The translations under genes were made by a program, and so were the position numbers. From assembly GCF_036226445.1 (NCBI RefSeq), contig NZ_CP108474.1:2542001-2606000 (forward strand): 64,000 nucleotides of DNA, read 5' to 3'. Under the pieces are notes generated by a model that had not been told where the DNA came from, did no database searches, and saw only the letters and a list, made by a program, of their open reading frames with translations. Source of the stretch: Streptomyces sp. NBC_01255 (GTDB lineage Bacteria; Actinomycetota; Actinomycetes; Streptomycetales; Streptomycetaceae). Positions within the stretch are counted from its first letter, which is position 1, and each line of letters starts with the position of its first letter. This document shows, piece after piece, positions 42,531 to 50,902 of the stretch.

Positions 42531-43688
42531 TCAGACCGCCTTCGCCGCCGCCTCGACGACGGCCGGAACCAGCCGGGTGTTCTCGGCCGCGCCCGGGCCT
42601 CCGGCGAAGGCGAAGCGGCGGCGCGCGTAGCCGTAGGCCAGGCCGGTCGCCGGGTCGGCGAAGGCCTGGGAGCCGGGGGCCCCGCTGTGGCCGACGGCGG
42701 CCGCGCTCAGGGACGGGTAGCGGATGGCGAGCGGGACCAGGCCGAGCGCGAAGGCGTTCTCCATCCCGGTGACGAGGTCGGTGCCCTTCGAGTGGATCCG
42801 GGCGAACTCGGCGAGCGTCTCGGGCGCGAGGAGCGGGGGCCGGCCGTCGAGCTCGCCGGCGAACGCCGCGTACATCCGGGAGAGGCCGCGCGCGGAGCCG
42901 ACACCGCCGCCGGAAAGCGGCGCCCGCTCCCGTACCGCCCGGGAGTTGGCGTAGTCGACCAAGTCGAGGGGTGTGGCGGCGTGGAAGTTGAACGCGATGG
43001 CCATGAGGCTGTCCGGCGCGATCGGGTTCTCCGCGAGGAACGCCTGCTCGGCGGGGGTGGGCAGCATCGGCAGAGCCGTACGGAAGCGGGGCTCCAGCTC
43101 CTCGGGCAGGCCGAGGTGGTACTCGATGCCGTACGGAGCGCGGACCCGCTCCTCGTACAGATCCTGGACCGTCCGGCCGGTGGCCCGCAGGACCACCTCG
43201 CCGACCAGGGCGCCGATGACCACGGCGTGGTAGCCGTGCCCGGCGTCCGGCTCCCAGTAGGGGCGCTGCCCCGCGAGGCGGGCGGCGATCAGCCGGTCGT
43301 CGGCGAGCTCCTCGGGCGAGAGGCCGCCGTCGGCGCCGATCACTCCGGAGCGGTGGGCGAGCAGCTGGCGGAGGGTGATCCGCCCCTTGCCCTCGGCCGC
43401 GAACTCGGGCCACCAGGAGGAGACTTCCCGGTCCAGGTCGAGGGCCCCCTCCTGGACGAGGAGGGCGGTGACCAGCGCCATGGCGCCCTTGGAGCAGGAG
43501 TAGAGCCCGAGCAGGGAGTCCCCGTCGACGCCGTCACCGCCCCACAGGTCGACGACGAGACGGCCGCGGTGGTGGACGGCGAGCTGCGCGCCGCCGTCCC
43601 GCGCCTCGTTCGCGGCGACCTCCGCGAACACCTCGCGTACGGACTCGAACCCGGGCTCCACCGTGCCGTGGACGCGGACGTCGCTCAT
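42531..43688 (-). CDS. serine hydrolase (beta-lactamase/EstB-like)
   Basis: A 385-residue class C beta-lactamase-fold hydrolase. The nucleophile motif SxxK is S64-C-S-K67, the tyrosine motif is Y153-H-A, and the C-terminal triad position reads HSG (VGHSGAPGSQAF). This pattern fits EstB-type esterases as well as DD-peptidase relatives; there is no signal peptide, favouring a cytoplasmic esterase. The ATG at 43688 has GGGAGAG six bases upstream. Probably co-transcribed with the DUF4267 gene located 43 bp upstream. Confidence 0.88.
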   Translation of the reverse strand: MSDVRVHGTVEPGFESVREVFAEVAANEARDGGAQLAVHHRGRLVVDLWGGDGVDGDSLLGLYSCSKGAMALVTALLVQEGALDLDREVSSWWPEFAAEGKGRITLRQLLAHRSGVIGADGGLSPEELADDRLIAARLAGQRPYWEPDAGHGYHAVVIGALVGEVVLRATGRTVQDLYEERVRAPYGIEYHLGLPEELEPRFRTALPMLPTPAEQAFLAENPIAPDSLMAIAFNFHAATPLDLVDYANSRAVRERAPLSGGGVGSARGLSRMYAAFAGELDGRPPLLAPETLAEFARIHSKGTDLVTGMENAFALGLVPLAIRYPSLSAAAVGHSGAPGSQAFADPATGLAYGYARRRFAFAGGPGAAENTRLVPAVVEAAAKAV

Positions 43689-43731
43689 CGCGTGCTCTCC
43701 CCCATGCCTGCCGCTGTCGTGAACCACTTAA

Positions 43732-44178
43732 TCAAACACTAGTACGGTCGAGGGTGCGATCGCCTTCCCGCACGCCCGAGTTCACGGCCGCTCCGTCCCG
43801 GGAGGTCGCGAAGAGCAGGCCCGCCGCGAGGAGGACCACGGCGCCGGTCGCCGCGTGGATGCCGAGCGCGGCGGCGTATCCGCCTCCGTGGGTGAGGACG
43901 GCGAGGCAGTCCCCGAAGGGGACGATCGCGAGGAGCAGCATCACCCAGGCCAGCGGGCGGCGCTTGCCGAGGGCGAGCAGGGTGAGCACGATCGCGCCGT
44001 TGGCGAGGTCGCGGCCCGCCTTGACCGTGAAGTATCCGGCGGCGTCGCCCTGGGGCCAGGCGGGGATGCCGAAGCCGGTGGCCGCCCACTCCGGGGCGAA
44101 CAGGAAGTTGATCCCGAACCAGAGGCAGGCGAGGCCGAGCAGGACGGACAGGACGGTGGCGAGGCGGTGCGCCTTCAT
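43732..44178 (-). CDS. DUF4267 membrane protein
   Basis: A 148-residue integral membrane protein with four predicted helices (LATVLSVLLGLACLWFGINFLF, DLANGAIVLTLLALG, LAWVMLLLAIVPFGDCLAVL, IHAATGAVVLLAAGLLFA). It matches the DUF4267 pattern (FGINFLFAPEWAATGFGIP, AGRDLANG). Function is unknown. The promoter region contains operator-like palindromes described separately, so the gene and the downstream hydrolase are probably under a dedicated repressor. Confidence 0.82.
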   Translation of the reverse strand: MKAHRLATVLSVLLGLACLWFGINFLFAPEWAATGFGIPAWPQGDAAGYFTVKAGRDLANGAIVLTLLALGKRRPLAWVMLLLAIVPFGDCLAVLTHGGGYAAALGIHAATGAVVLLAAGLLFATSRDGAAVNSGVREGDRTLDRTSV

Positions 44179-44198
44179 GATTCCCCCAGAGGTTCGAT

Positions 44199-44262
44199 CT
44201 AGCGTTGCTAGGACTGACGGCAACGCTAGACCTATCAATGCCCTCATGTCTAGCGGCGCTAG
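44199..44262 (-). promoter_or_regulatory. paired CTAGC-N3-GCTAG operator-like sites
   Basis: CTAGCGTTGCTAG (44199-44211) and CTAGCGGCGCTAG (44250-44262) share the same 5-3-5 palindrome. Between them a GCAACGCTAGA arm pairs with the first site as an 11-bp inverted repeat (TCTAGCGTTGC). The pair sits 21-84 bp upstream of the DUF4267 start, where a TetR- or MarR-type repressor would bind. Confidence 0.55.
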
Positions 44263-44387
44263 CACTCGGCTAGGGCCGTGCACCGGCACCGAGAGCCGAG
44301 GGGCGCCTGAATCTGCTGGTCAACGGCATTGATGCTCCTATTGATCGTCAAGCGCTCTGCGGACGAGGTGGAGGGTAGGTTCGCTCT

Positions 44388-44639
44388 ATGTCACTGATTC
44401 CCGACGATGAAGTCCGCAGCCGCGACGAACTGGTCTCCTTTGTTCGAGGACTGCATGAGGACTATCTCCGAAGGGGAGACGAGTGGGAGAACCAGACCCT
44501 CGATCGATTCCTTGAGGCCCTTGCGGCATGGATGCATGACTCGCCGGGCTGGTATCAGAACGTGGGTCAAGAGCTCCCCGAAGGCGGGAACTGGGCTTTC
44601 CTGGCGAAAGCGCTTCAGGCCGCCACTGGCTATGAGTGA
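44388..44639 (+). CDS. DUF7660-like small protein
   Basis: An 83-residue soluble protein (VRSRDELVSFVRGLHEDYLRRGDEWENQTLDRFLEALAAWMHDSPGWYQN ... NWAFLAKALQAATGYE). The aromatic-rich, acidic pattern is that of a widespread uncharacterised family often linked to contact-dependent toxin immunity or orphan loci; I recognise the family but no function. Its stop lies 17 bp from the stop of the IS110 transposase, so the element inserted at the very 3' end and may have changed the last codons. Confidence 0.72.
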   Translation: MSLIPDDEVRSRDELVSFVRGLHEDYLRRGDEWENQTLDRFLEALAAWMHDSPGWYQNVGQELPEGGNWAFLAKALQAATGYE

Positions 44640-44656
44640 ACCTCCGCGTCAGAGGG

Positions 44657-45871
44657 TCAAGCTGCGATGAGCCAGTCGCGGTAGGCGCCTGCGAGGTAGT
44701 CGTCGCGGCGGGTGCCGCGTTCGACGCAGGAGATGACGGCGGGCCAGACGCCGAAGTGCTCGGCCACGGTGGTGAGGGTGATGTTCTTGGACCGCCGCAG
44801 AGGTCGTAGGTCGGCGATGTCGGGGACGGTGACCGTGGTGGTGAGGTAGCGGAACACCTCGCGGGCGATGGCCCGCTTGAGGAGACGGATGATCTCCTTC
44901 TTCGTCCGGCCGGCCGCGGTCTGCCGTGCCACGTATTCGCGTGTGCGCCGGTCGCTGGCCATGCGGACGAGGGATATGCGGTAGAGGGCCGCGTTGGCGG
45001 CCCGGTCACCGCCTCGGGAGAGGCGGTGACGGCTGGTCTTGCCACTGGAGGCCGGCACGGGTGCGACGCCGCATAGAGCGGCGAAGGACGCCTCGGTGCG
45101 GAGGCGGTCGGGGTTGCCGCCGGCGGTGATCAGGAGCTGGGCCGCGGTGTCGGGACCGACGCCGTAGGCAGCTCGCAGGCCCGGATTGTGGGTGCTGACC
45201 ACGCCGTCGAGTGCGGCTGTGAGCTCGTCGTGCTCGCCGGTGAGGGCCTGGACCCGCCTGGCCAGGCTCTTCAGGGCGGTCAGGACGGCAGTATGGACCG
45301 CGTCCCCGTGGGGTCGCTGGCGGGCGAGGGTGTCGATCAGCACCTTGCCGCGTAGGGCCCGGTAGCGGTCGCGGATAGCGTCGGGGGCACTGACCAGGAT
45401 GTGACCGATCTGGTTGATGGCGGCGGTGCGGGCTTTGACCGTGGACCGGGCGGCGTTGTGGAGGGCACGTATGCCGGTGACGGCGTCGTCCTTGGGCGCG
45501 CTGGACGCGCGTCCGGACAGTGCGGCGCGGGCGGCGGCGTAGGCGTCGATGGGGTCGGACTTGCCGTTGCGGCGGCGTTCGGCGCGGTCGGGGCGGTTGA
45601 CCTCGACCACGGTCAAACCGGTGGCCCGGGCCGCGCGGGTGAAGCCGGTTCCGTAGGACGCGGTGCCTTCCACGCCGATCGCGATCACGTCCCCATGGGC
45701 GCCCAGGAACGCGAGGGCCGCGGTGTATCCGGCCGTGGTGGTGGGGAACTCGGCGTCGGCAACGTGACCGCCGTTGTCGGTGACGACCGCGACGTGGATG
45801 GTGTCGGCATGAGAATCCACGCCGCCGAACACCCACTGCTGATCCATGTCCACCGTGCCCGCTGACGTCAT
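44657..45871 (-). CDS. IS110-family transposase (DEDD recombinase)
   Basis: A 404-residue transposase. The N-terminal RuvC-like domain has the complete DEDD set: D19 (FGGVDSHAD), E68 (IGVEGTASYG), D106 and D109 (KSDPIDAY). The C-terminal Tnp domain has the serine motif PVPASSGKTSRHRLSRGGDR with S275/S276 as the expected nucleophile. Length is normal and no frameshift or stop interrupts it, so it looks active. GGAAGG precedes the ATG. Proteins of this family are guided by a bridge RNA from the element's noncoding end. Confidence 0.95.
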   Translation of the reverse strand: MTSAGTVDMDQQWVFGGVDSHADTIHVAVVTDNGGHVADAEFPTTTAGYTAALAFLGAHGDVIAIGVEGTASYGTGFTRAARATGLTVVEVNRPDRAERRRNGKSDPIDAYAAARAALSGRASSAPKDDAVTGIRALHNAARSTVKARTAAINQIGHILVSAPDAIRDRYRALRGKVLIDTLARQRPHGDAVHTAVLTALKSLARRVQALTGEHDELTAALDGVVSTHNPGLRAAYGVGPDTAAQLLITAGGNPDRLRTEASFAALCGVAPVPASSGKTSRHRLSRGGDRAANAALYRISLVRMASDRRTREYVARQTAAGRTKKEIIRLLKRAIAREVFRYLTTTVTVPDIADLRPLRRSKNITLTTVAEHFGVWPAVISCVERGTRRDDYLAGAYRDWLIAA

Positions 45872-45902
45872 GCTGGGGGTGCCTTCCTAGCCGGAGGTGA
45901 CA

Positions 45903-45978
45903 CCGGCCAGGTGGCGCAGACAGGACATTGATGGGGCTTCTGACCAAGCTCCTATCAGGTCATGTTCCACCTGGCCGG
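45903..45978 (-). ncRNA. candidate bridge-RNA-like structure of the IS110 element
   Basis: CCGGCCAGGTGG (45903-45914) and CCACCTGGCCGG (45967-45978) are perfect 12-bp complements. Inside them lie further pairings interrupted by unpaired bases: ACAT with ATGT, GAT with ATC, and GGGGCTT with AAGCTCC around a CTGACC apex. This gives a long stem with internal loops on the noncoding side upstream of the transposase, where IS110 bridge RNAs are encoded. The pairing is seen; transcription and guide function are inference. Confidence 0.45.
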
Positions 45979-46116
45979 AGCCATGAAGAACGGGTCCCGG
46001 CGGCCGGACGGTACAACGCGAAGACAGCCCAGCAGGGCGTCAGTCAGTGGGAGAGCCACGGCCCCCGGAACCCGCTACGAGTATCAATGTCAGTGGGGGT
46101 CGCTAGCGTCGGCGGC

Positions 46117-47256
46117 ATGGAATTCCGTATCGACAGCAGCGTGTTGACCGACGCCGTGGCCTGGGCGGCGCGCGTCCTGCCGGCCCGCTCCCCGATGCCC
46201 GTCCTCGGCGGTCTGCTTCTGGAGACGGCCGAGGGCCGGCTACGGGTCTCCGGCCTCGACCACGAGGCCTCCGCCCGCGTCGAGGTCGAGGCCGACACGG
46301 TCGCCGAGGGCAGGGCCCTGGTGCTCGGCCGCCGACTCCTCGACATCTGCAAGGTGCTGCCGCACGGTCCCGCGGAGCTCGCGGTGGAGGGCGCCCGCCT
46401 CACGGTGACCTCGGGCGGCGCCCGCTTCGGCCTCTCCCTGCTGCCGCTCGACGACTACCCGGCCCCACCCGTGCTGCCCGAGGTCCGGGGCCTGGTGGAC
46501 GGGGACGCCTTCGCCGCGGCGGTCGGCCAGGTGGCCGTGGCGGCCGGCCGGGACGACTCCCTGCCTGTCCTCACCGGGATACGGCTCGCGCTGGACGGTT
46601 CGACGATGACGGTGGCGGCGACCGACCGCTACCGGTACGCGGTCCGCACCCTGGAGTGGCACCCGGACGCCGGGACTCCCGCCGGGGTGTCCGGAGCGTT
46701 CGAGGCGTCCACGGCGCCCGAGCCCGCCGACGTGGTCGTCCCGGCCCGCCGGCTGACCGAGATCGCCCGCTCCCTCGCGGGCGGCGGCCCGGCCCGCCTC
46801 GCGCTCGACGCCGGCTCGATCGGCTTCGAGAGCGCGGGCATGCGCACCACCACCCGACTGCTCGACGGCCGGCTCCCCCGCCACGACAAGCTCTTCGCCC
46901 TCGGCGACCACGCCCTGGCGGTCACGGAGCGGGCCACACTGACCGCGGCCGTCAAGCGGGTGGCGGTGGTCGCCGAGGGCGACAGTCCGGTCCAACTGAC
47001 CTTCACCGCCTCGGGAGTCCACCTCCAGGCGGGGTACGAGGACGACGTGGCCTCCCAGCACCTCCCGGGCACCCTCACCGGGACGGACTCCATGACGGTC
47101 GCCTTCAACCCCGGTTACCTCCTGGACGCGCTGACCTCCCTGGACGCCCCGGCGGTCCGCTTCCATCTCGTCGGCCCCGGCCAGCGGGCCCTGCTCACCG
47201 ACGCCGAGGAGCCGGCCCACCGACACCTGCTGATGTCGGTGAAGCCACTGGTCTGA
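46117..47256 (+). CDS. second DNA polymerase III beta-clamp homologue
   Basis: A 379-residue DnaN paralogue with three clamp domains (MEFRIDSSVLTDAVAWAARVLPARSPMPVLGGLLLE; DDSLPVLTGIRLALDGSTMTVAATDRYRYAV; C-terminal ... HRHLLMSVKPLV, matching the family LLMPVRL ending). It is separate from the chromosomal dnaN expected next to dnaA. Extra clamps of this kind are common in Streptomyces and may serve repair or specialised replication. A TAGCGT box seven bases before the ATG and lack of a ribosome-binding site suggest a leaderless mRNA. It lies just beyond the IS110 element. Confidence 0.88.
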   Translation: MEFRIDSSVLTDAVAWAARVLPARSPMPVLGGLLLETAEGRLRVSGLDHEASARVEVEADTVAEGRALVLGRRLLDICKVLPHGPAELAVEGARLTVTSGGARFGLSLLPLDDYPAPPVLPEVRGLVDGDAFAAAVGQVAVAAGRDDSLPVLTGIRLALDGSTMTVAATDRYRYAVRTLEWHPDAGTPAGVSGAFEASTAPEPADVVVPARRLTEIARSLAGGGPARLALDAGSIGFESAGMRTTTRLLDGRLPRHDKLFALGDHALAVTERATLTAAVKRVAVVAEGDSPVQLTFTASGVHLQAGYEDDVASQHLPGTLTGTDSMTVAFNPGYLLDALTSLDAPAVRFHLVGPGQRALLTDAEEPAHRHLLMSVKPLV

Positions 47257-47390
47257 CCTGAATTCCGGCCGTTCTCCGACCATTTCAGATGCTCATAAAA
47301 TCGCACGACTCCCCCCAGCGCCCGCCTGCCGCGCCCCCGCCGCGCCACGTGATACCCCTGCCTCATGGACGATCCCTTTTACCCCATTTG

Positions 47391-48755
47391 TCACTCCTCT
47401 GACGTGCGCCGGGTCCGCGCCATCGCGCTGGCCCGCGCCCTGAGCGCCGCCCCGTCGGCCTGGTGGGGCACGGTGCTCAGGCCATAGCTCAGGCGGGCGA
47501 GGGCCTGTTCGGCGCGGGCCGACCGGATGTGCGGGTAGTGGTCGAGGAAGAGACTCCAGTGGCCGAAGGCCTCCTCCGTCTCCCCGTCGCCGAACAGGAC
47601 CTCGGCGAGCCGCGCCTGGGTGAGCGCGTGCGCGCGGTGCTGCCCCGGCGGACGCAGGGCGACGGCCTGACGCAGCGCCCCCACCGCCTCCTTCCGCTGC
47701 CCCAGGGCGTGGAAGACCTCCGCCCGCTGGTAGTCGAGGCCCGACCGCGGATAGGCGGTGAAGGGGCCGGGCCGGCCGGTGGCCCGGTCGTGCAGCCGCT
47801 CCGCGGCGGCCATGTCGGCCCGCGCCGCCCGCTCCTCCCGCTTGAGGGCGTACGTGAGCGAGCGCTGGACCAGCGCGAAGGAGACGGTGACGTCGTCCCC
47901 GGTGGCCCGCGCCGCGCGCACGGCCTCGTCCGCGTAGGCCGCCGCGCTCCCCCGGTGCCCGAGCCGGGCGGCCTGGGCGCTCAGCGAGCGCAGCACGATC
48001 GCGCGCATCCGCAGGTCCTCCGCCTCGGCGGCGAGCCCCAGCGCCAGCCGGTAGTAGCGCTGGGCGAGCCCCGACCGCCCCGCGTCGTCCGTCGACGCGG
48101 CCAGGACATGGGTCAACTGCGCCGCGCTGGTGAACAGTTCGGCGCGCAGCCCGGGCGGGGCGGTGGACCGGAGCGCCCTGGCCACGTCGTCGCCGAGGTA
48201 GGCGGCGAGAGCGGTCCGAGCGTGCCCGCCGCCGTGCGACGCGGCGAGATCGCTGAAGACCTGGGTCAGCCGCCGCATCAGCTCGACGTCTCCGGCGCCC
48301 GCCCGGTGGGTCATGCGGGGCGCCGGCCGGCCCGTACCGCCGCGGCGTCCGGGCGGGGGGACGTAGGCCGCGTCGTACACGATCTCGGCGAGCAGGCCGC
48401 GGCGGGTGGGGCTCGCGTCGCTCCGGCAGAGCGCCATCAGCTCCCGCACGGGGTCGGCCCGGGCCGGCGGCGCGGCCACATCGGACCCGGCGCCGCCTCC
48501 GGCCCTGACGAGCCCGGTCTCCTCGGGCGTCACCACCCGGTCGAGGCGCTGGCTCAGCGCCTGCGCCGCCAGTTCGCCCGCCGGCGGGCGGGGGAAGGAG
48601 CCCGCCATCCAGTGCGCCACCGCCGAGCGGTCGTACCGCAGGGGGATGCCCTGCCGGGTGCCGAGGGCGTTCACGGCCCGGGCCAGGTCGCCGGCGCTCC
48701 ACCGCGCCTCGGCGAGCAGCCCGTTCAGCAGATGACCGGTACGTCGAGTGGTCAC
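47391..48755 (-). CDS. helix-turn-helix/TPR-type regulator
   Basis: A 454-residue protein with an N-terminal DNA-binding region of the Streptomyces XRE-like type (TGHLLNGLLAEARWSAGDLARAVNALGTRQGIPLRYDRSAVAHWMAGSFPRP) and a C-terminal half of helical repeats resembling TPRs (RYYRLALGLAAEAEDLRMRAIVLRSLS, YQRAEVFHALGQRKEAVGALRQAV). Such proteins often sense a ligand or peptide and control a nearby cluster. The GTG at 48755 has AGGAGG eight bases upstream. It sits 49 bp after the KAS III gene on the same strand. Confidence 0.8.
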   Translation of the reverse strand: MTTRRTGHLLNGLLAEARWSAGDLARAVNALGTRQGIPLRYDRSAVAHWMAGSFPRPPAGELAAQALSQRLDRVVTPEETGLVRAGGGAGSDVAAPPARADPVRELMALCRSDASPTRRGLLAEIVYDAAYVPPPGRRGGTGRPAPRMTHRAGAGDVELMRRLTQVFSDLAASHGGGHARTALAAYLGDDVARALRSTAPPGLRAELFTSAAQLTHVLAASTDDAGRSGLAQRYYRLALGLAAEAEDLRMRAIVLRSLSAQAARLGHRGSAAAYADEAVRAARATGDDVTVSFALVQRSLTYALKREERAARADMAAAERLHDRATGRPGPFTAYPRSGLDYQRAEVFHALGQRKEAVGALRQAVALRPPGQHRAHALTQARLAEVLFGDGETEEAFGHWSLFLDHYPHIRSARAEQALARLSYGLSTVPHQADGAALRARASAMARTRRTSEE

Positions 48756-48804
48756 GGCACTGTCCTCCTTCTCATGCGCGTCCGTCCTCCTGTCCATGGT
48801 CCCC

Positions 48805-49809
48805 TCACGGCAGCCTCACCACTTGGGCGGCGTAGGCGACGCCGGCCCCGAACCCCGACAGGAGGGCGAGCCCGCCGGAGAGTTCGGGCCGTTCGCCCAG
48901 CAGGGACTCCATGGCCAGCGGGATGGAGGCCGCGGAGGTGTTGCCGCGCCGGACCACGTCCCTGGCCACGGCCACGGTCGGGGGCAGCCCGAGCGCCTTG
49001 GCCAGACCGGTGATCATGCGGTCGTTGGCCTGGTGCGGGATGAAGGCGTCGAGCTCCCCGGCCGCGATCCCGGCGCGCTTCAGGGCCTGGCGCGCGTTCT
49101 CCGGCACGTGGGCCATGACCCAGCGGTACAGCTCGGGACCCCGCATCCGCAGGTACGGAGGCCGGGTCTCGCCCTCCGGTGGGTGCCGCGGGTCGCCGGG
49201 CGCCCGGCTGAGGAGGTCGCCCTGAGTGCCGTCGCTGCCCCACGCGGCGGCGGAGATCCCGGGCTCGCCGGAGCCCTCGACGACGACCGCGCCCGCGCCG
49301 TCGCCGAAGATGACGCTGGTGGTCCGGTCGGCGGCCTCGACGATGTCGGACATCCGCTCGGCCCCGACGAGCAGGACGCGGCGGAACACGCCTCCGGAGA
49401 CGAGGCAGCGGGCCAGTTCGAGACCGGTGGCGAAGCCGGCGCAGGCGGCGGAGACGTCCAGGGCCGCGCGTGGCGCCGGGTCCAGCCGGTCGGCGATCTC
49501 CCGGGCGAGCGAGGTGCCGCCCGCGAGGTGGCTCATCGTGGCGGCGAGGACGCAGTCGATGTCGCCCGCCCCCAGGCCCGCCCGCCGCACGGCCCGTTCG
49601 GCCGCGTGCGCCCCCATGAGGGCGAGGGTCTCGTGCGGGGCCGCGAGGCCGCGCGCGCCGATGCCGGTGCGGGCGCGGATCCACGCGTCGGTGGAGTCGA
49701 GACGGTAGGTGTCGATGAGTTCGGCGTTGCCGACGGAGCGGACCGGGTGGTACGCCGCGACCGAAACGATCCGCGCGTGGCGGCGCGTCGTGCTGCTCGC
49801 CGGGCGCAC
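48805..49809 (-). CDS. 3-oxoacyl-ACP synthase III-like protein
   Basis: A 334-residue FabH-fold condensing enzyme with an intact Cys-His-Asn triad: C123 (DVSAACAGFATGLE), H259 (FIPHQANDRM) and N290 (VRRGNTSAASIP). The FGDGAGAVVV motif is present. It is not beside fabD/acpP, so it is unlikely to be the housekeeping FabH. It starts two bases after the stop of the hot-dog gene (TGACCGTG), indicating tight coupling. A role in making a specialised acyl product or signal is inferred. Confidence 0.88.
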   Translation of the reverse strand: MRPASSTTRRHARIVSVAAYHPVRSVGNAELIDTYRLDSTDAWIRARTGIGARGLAAPHETLALMGAHAAERAVRRAGLGAGDIDCVLAATMSHLAGGTSLAREIADRLDPAPRAALDVSAACAGFATGLELARCLVSGGVFRRVLLVGAERMSDIVEAADRTTSVIFGDGAGAVVVEGSGEPGISAAAWGSDGTQGDLLSRAPGDPRHPPEGETRPPYLRMRGPELYRWVMAHVPENARQALKRAGIAAGELDAFIPHQANDRMITGLAKALGLPPTVAVARDVVRRGNTSAASIPLAMESLLGERPELSGGLALLSGFGAGVAYAAQVVRLP

Positions 49810-49811
49810 GG

Positions 49812-50765
49812 TCAGGAGTGCGGAGCCGGTCGGGAGGCGGGCAGCGGTGCGGGGCGCGCCGGCCCGTGGGCGCCGTCGTCGACGAGGACGAGCTCGACAC
49901 CGGCATCCGCGACGGTCTCGGAGCCGACCCGCGCGGTGCCGCGGAACGAGACGGCGGCGCCGGCAGCCCCCAGGGCTCCCTTCGGATCCTCGGCGGCACT
50001 GGTGACCTCGCCCTCGAAGACGACGGTCTCCCCCGCGTGCACGAGCTTGTCGGCGCTGAGGAACCAGCTGACCGGCAGCCACCGCAGGTGCCCGCCGCGC
50101 GCGGCGACGGCGTGGTCGATGAGCGAGGTCATGCCGACGGAGAGGGTGGCGACTGGGAGCACCGGGTGGCCGGCGAAGTGGCCGGGGCACATCTCGGGGG
50201 TGACGGTCAGTGTGGCGGTGCCGTGCCCGCCCCGGATCTCCACCCCCTCCAGGGGCATGGGCAGGGAGTACGGGTTGACCGTGACCGGGGCGTCGGGGAC
50301 CCGGTCGCCGAGGACCCGTTCGAAGACGGGCTGCGCCAGCACGTCGTACTCGACGTCGAGGGTGGCGAGCAGGCTGCCGTCCCGGTCGGTGAGACGAGTG
50401 GCCGCCGCCGCGCGCCGCGGGGAGGCGAAGAAGGCGCTGGCGCTGCCGGTCAGCCCGTCGGCGACGGGTGCGCCCTGCGGCGTGGCGGGGGCGTGCCAGC
50501 TGCCCCGGGCGGCGCGGGCCAGGTAGAAGTGGCGGCCCTCGCGGGGGTTGACGGTGGCGGCGGCGCAGAGTCCGGCGATCGCGAGGTGGCGGCCGATCTC
50601 GGAGATGCCGAGGGGGGTGGCCTGGCGGCCGCCGTCGGCCTCGGCGGCTATCTCGGCGGTGACCTCGCCGGGTGCCTCCCTGCGCAGGTCGCGGAGGGCG
50701 AAGTAGGGGGGTTCGACGCAGATCAGACCGTCGACGTCCAGCGGTGCGGTGGTGCTGTTCGGCAC
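49812..50765 (-). CDS. double hot-dog-fold (FabA/FabZ-like) protein
   Basis: A 317-residue protein that looks like two hot-dog domains. The second has EMCPGHFAGHPVLPVA at 191-206, matching the HFPGHPVMPG dehydratase motif with H196 and H200. The first (residues ~14-90, YFALRDLRREAPGEVTAEI ... ISEIGRHLAIAGLC) lacks this motif. An AfsA butenolide-synthase identity was considered, but its signature repeats are absent. The GTG at 50765 is preferred to an upstream ATG because AAAGG lies ten bases before it. Acts probably on an acyl-ACP or acyl-CoA made by the adjacent KAS III. Confidence 0.7.
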   Translation of the reverse strand: MPNSTTAPLDVDGLICVEPPYFALRDLRREAPGEVTAEIAAEADGGRQATPLGISEIGRHLAIAGLCAAATVNPREGRHFYLARAARGSWHAPATPQGAPVADGLTGSASAFFASPRRAAAATRLTDRDGSLLATLDVEYDVLAQPVFERVLGDRVPDAPVTVNPYSLPMPLEGVEIRGGHGTATLTVTPEMCPGHFAGHPVLPVATLSVGMTSLIDHAVAARGGHLRWLPVSWFLSADKLVHAGETVVFEGEVTSAAEDPKGALGAAGAAVSFRGTARVGSETVADAGVELVLVDDGAHGPARPAPLPASRPAPHS

Positions 50766-50902
50766 GGTGGTGCGACCTTTCGGTGTGTTCGCGGCGGCGC
50801 GGGCCGCGCCGCCGCGAGCACTGTCACCGATCACCGTTCGTGCGAGCACGTTTACTCAACGCGTTCAACGCGTGGGGGCCGCCGGGCCCGCAGAAGCTGC
50901 GG

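Larger units (their letters stand above)
44657..45978 (-). mobile_element. IS110-family insertion sequence
   Basis: The element comprises the transposase gene (44657-45871) plus an upstream noncoding end with a long inverted-repeat structure (45903-45978). IS110 elements lack terminal inverted repeats and clear target duplications, so the exact ends cannot be read; the true left end may extend to about 46000 and the right end into 44640-44656. It separates the DUF7660 gene from the second beta-clamp gene. Confidence 0.8.

Noticed and set aside
45928-46116. Upstream extension of the second beta clamp
   Set aside because: The clamp fold begins at MEFRIDSSVL; the extension overlaps the IS110 noncoding end.
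49812-50765. AfsA-type butenolide synthase
   Set aside because: The size and two-domain layout fit, but AfsA signature motifs are absent and a FabZ-like GHFAGHPVLP motif is present.
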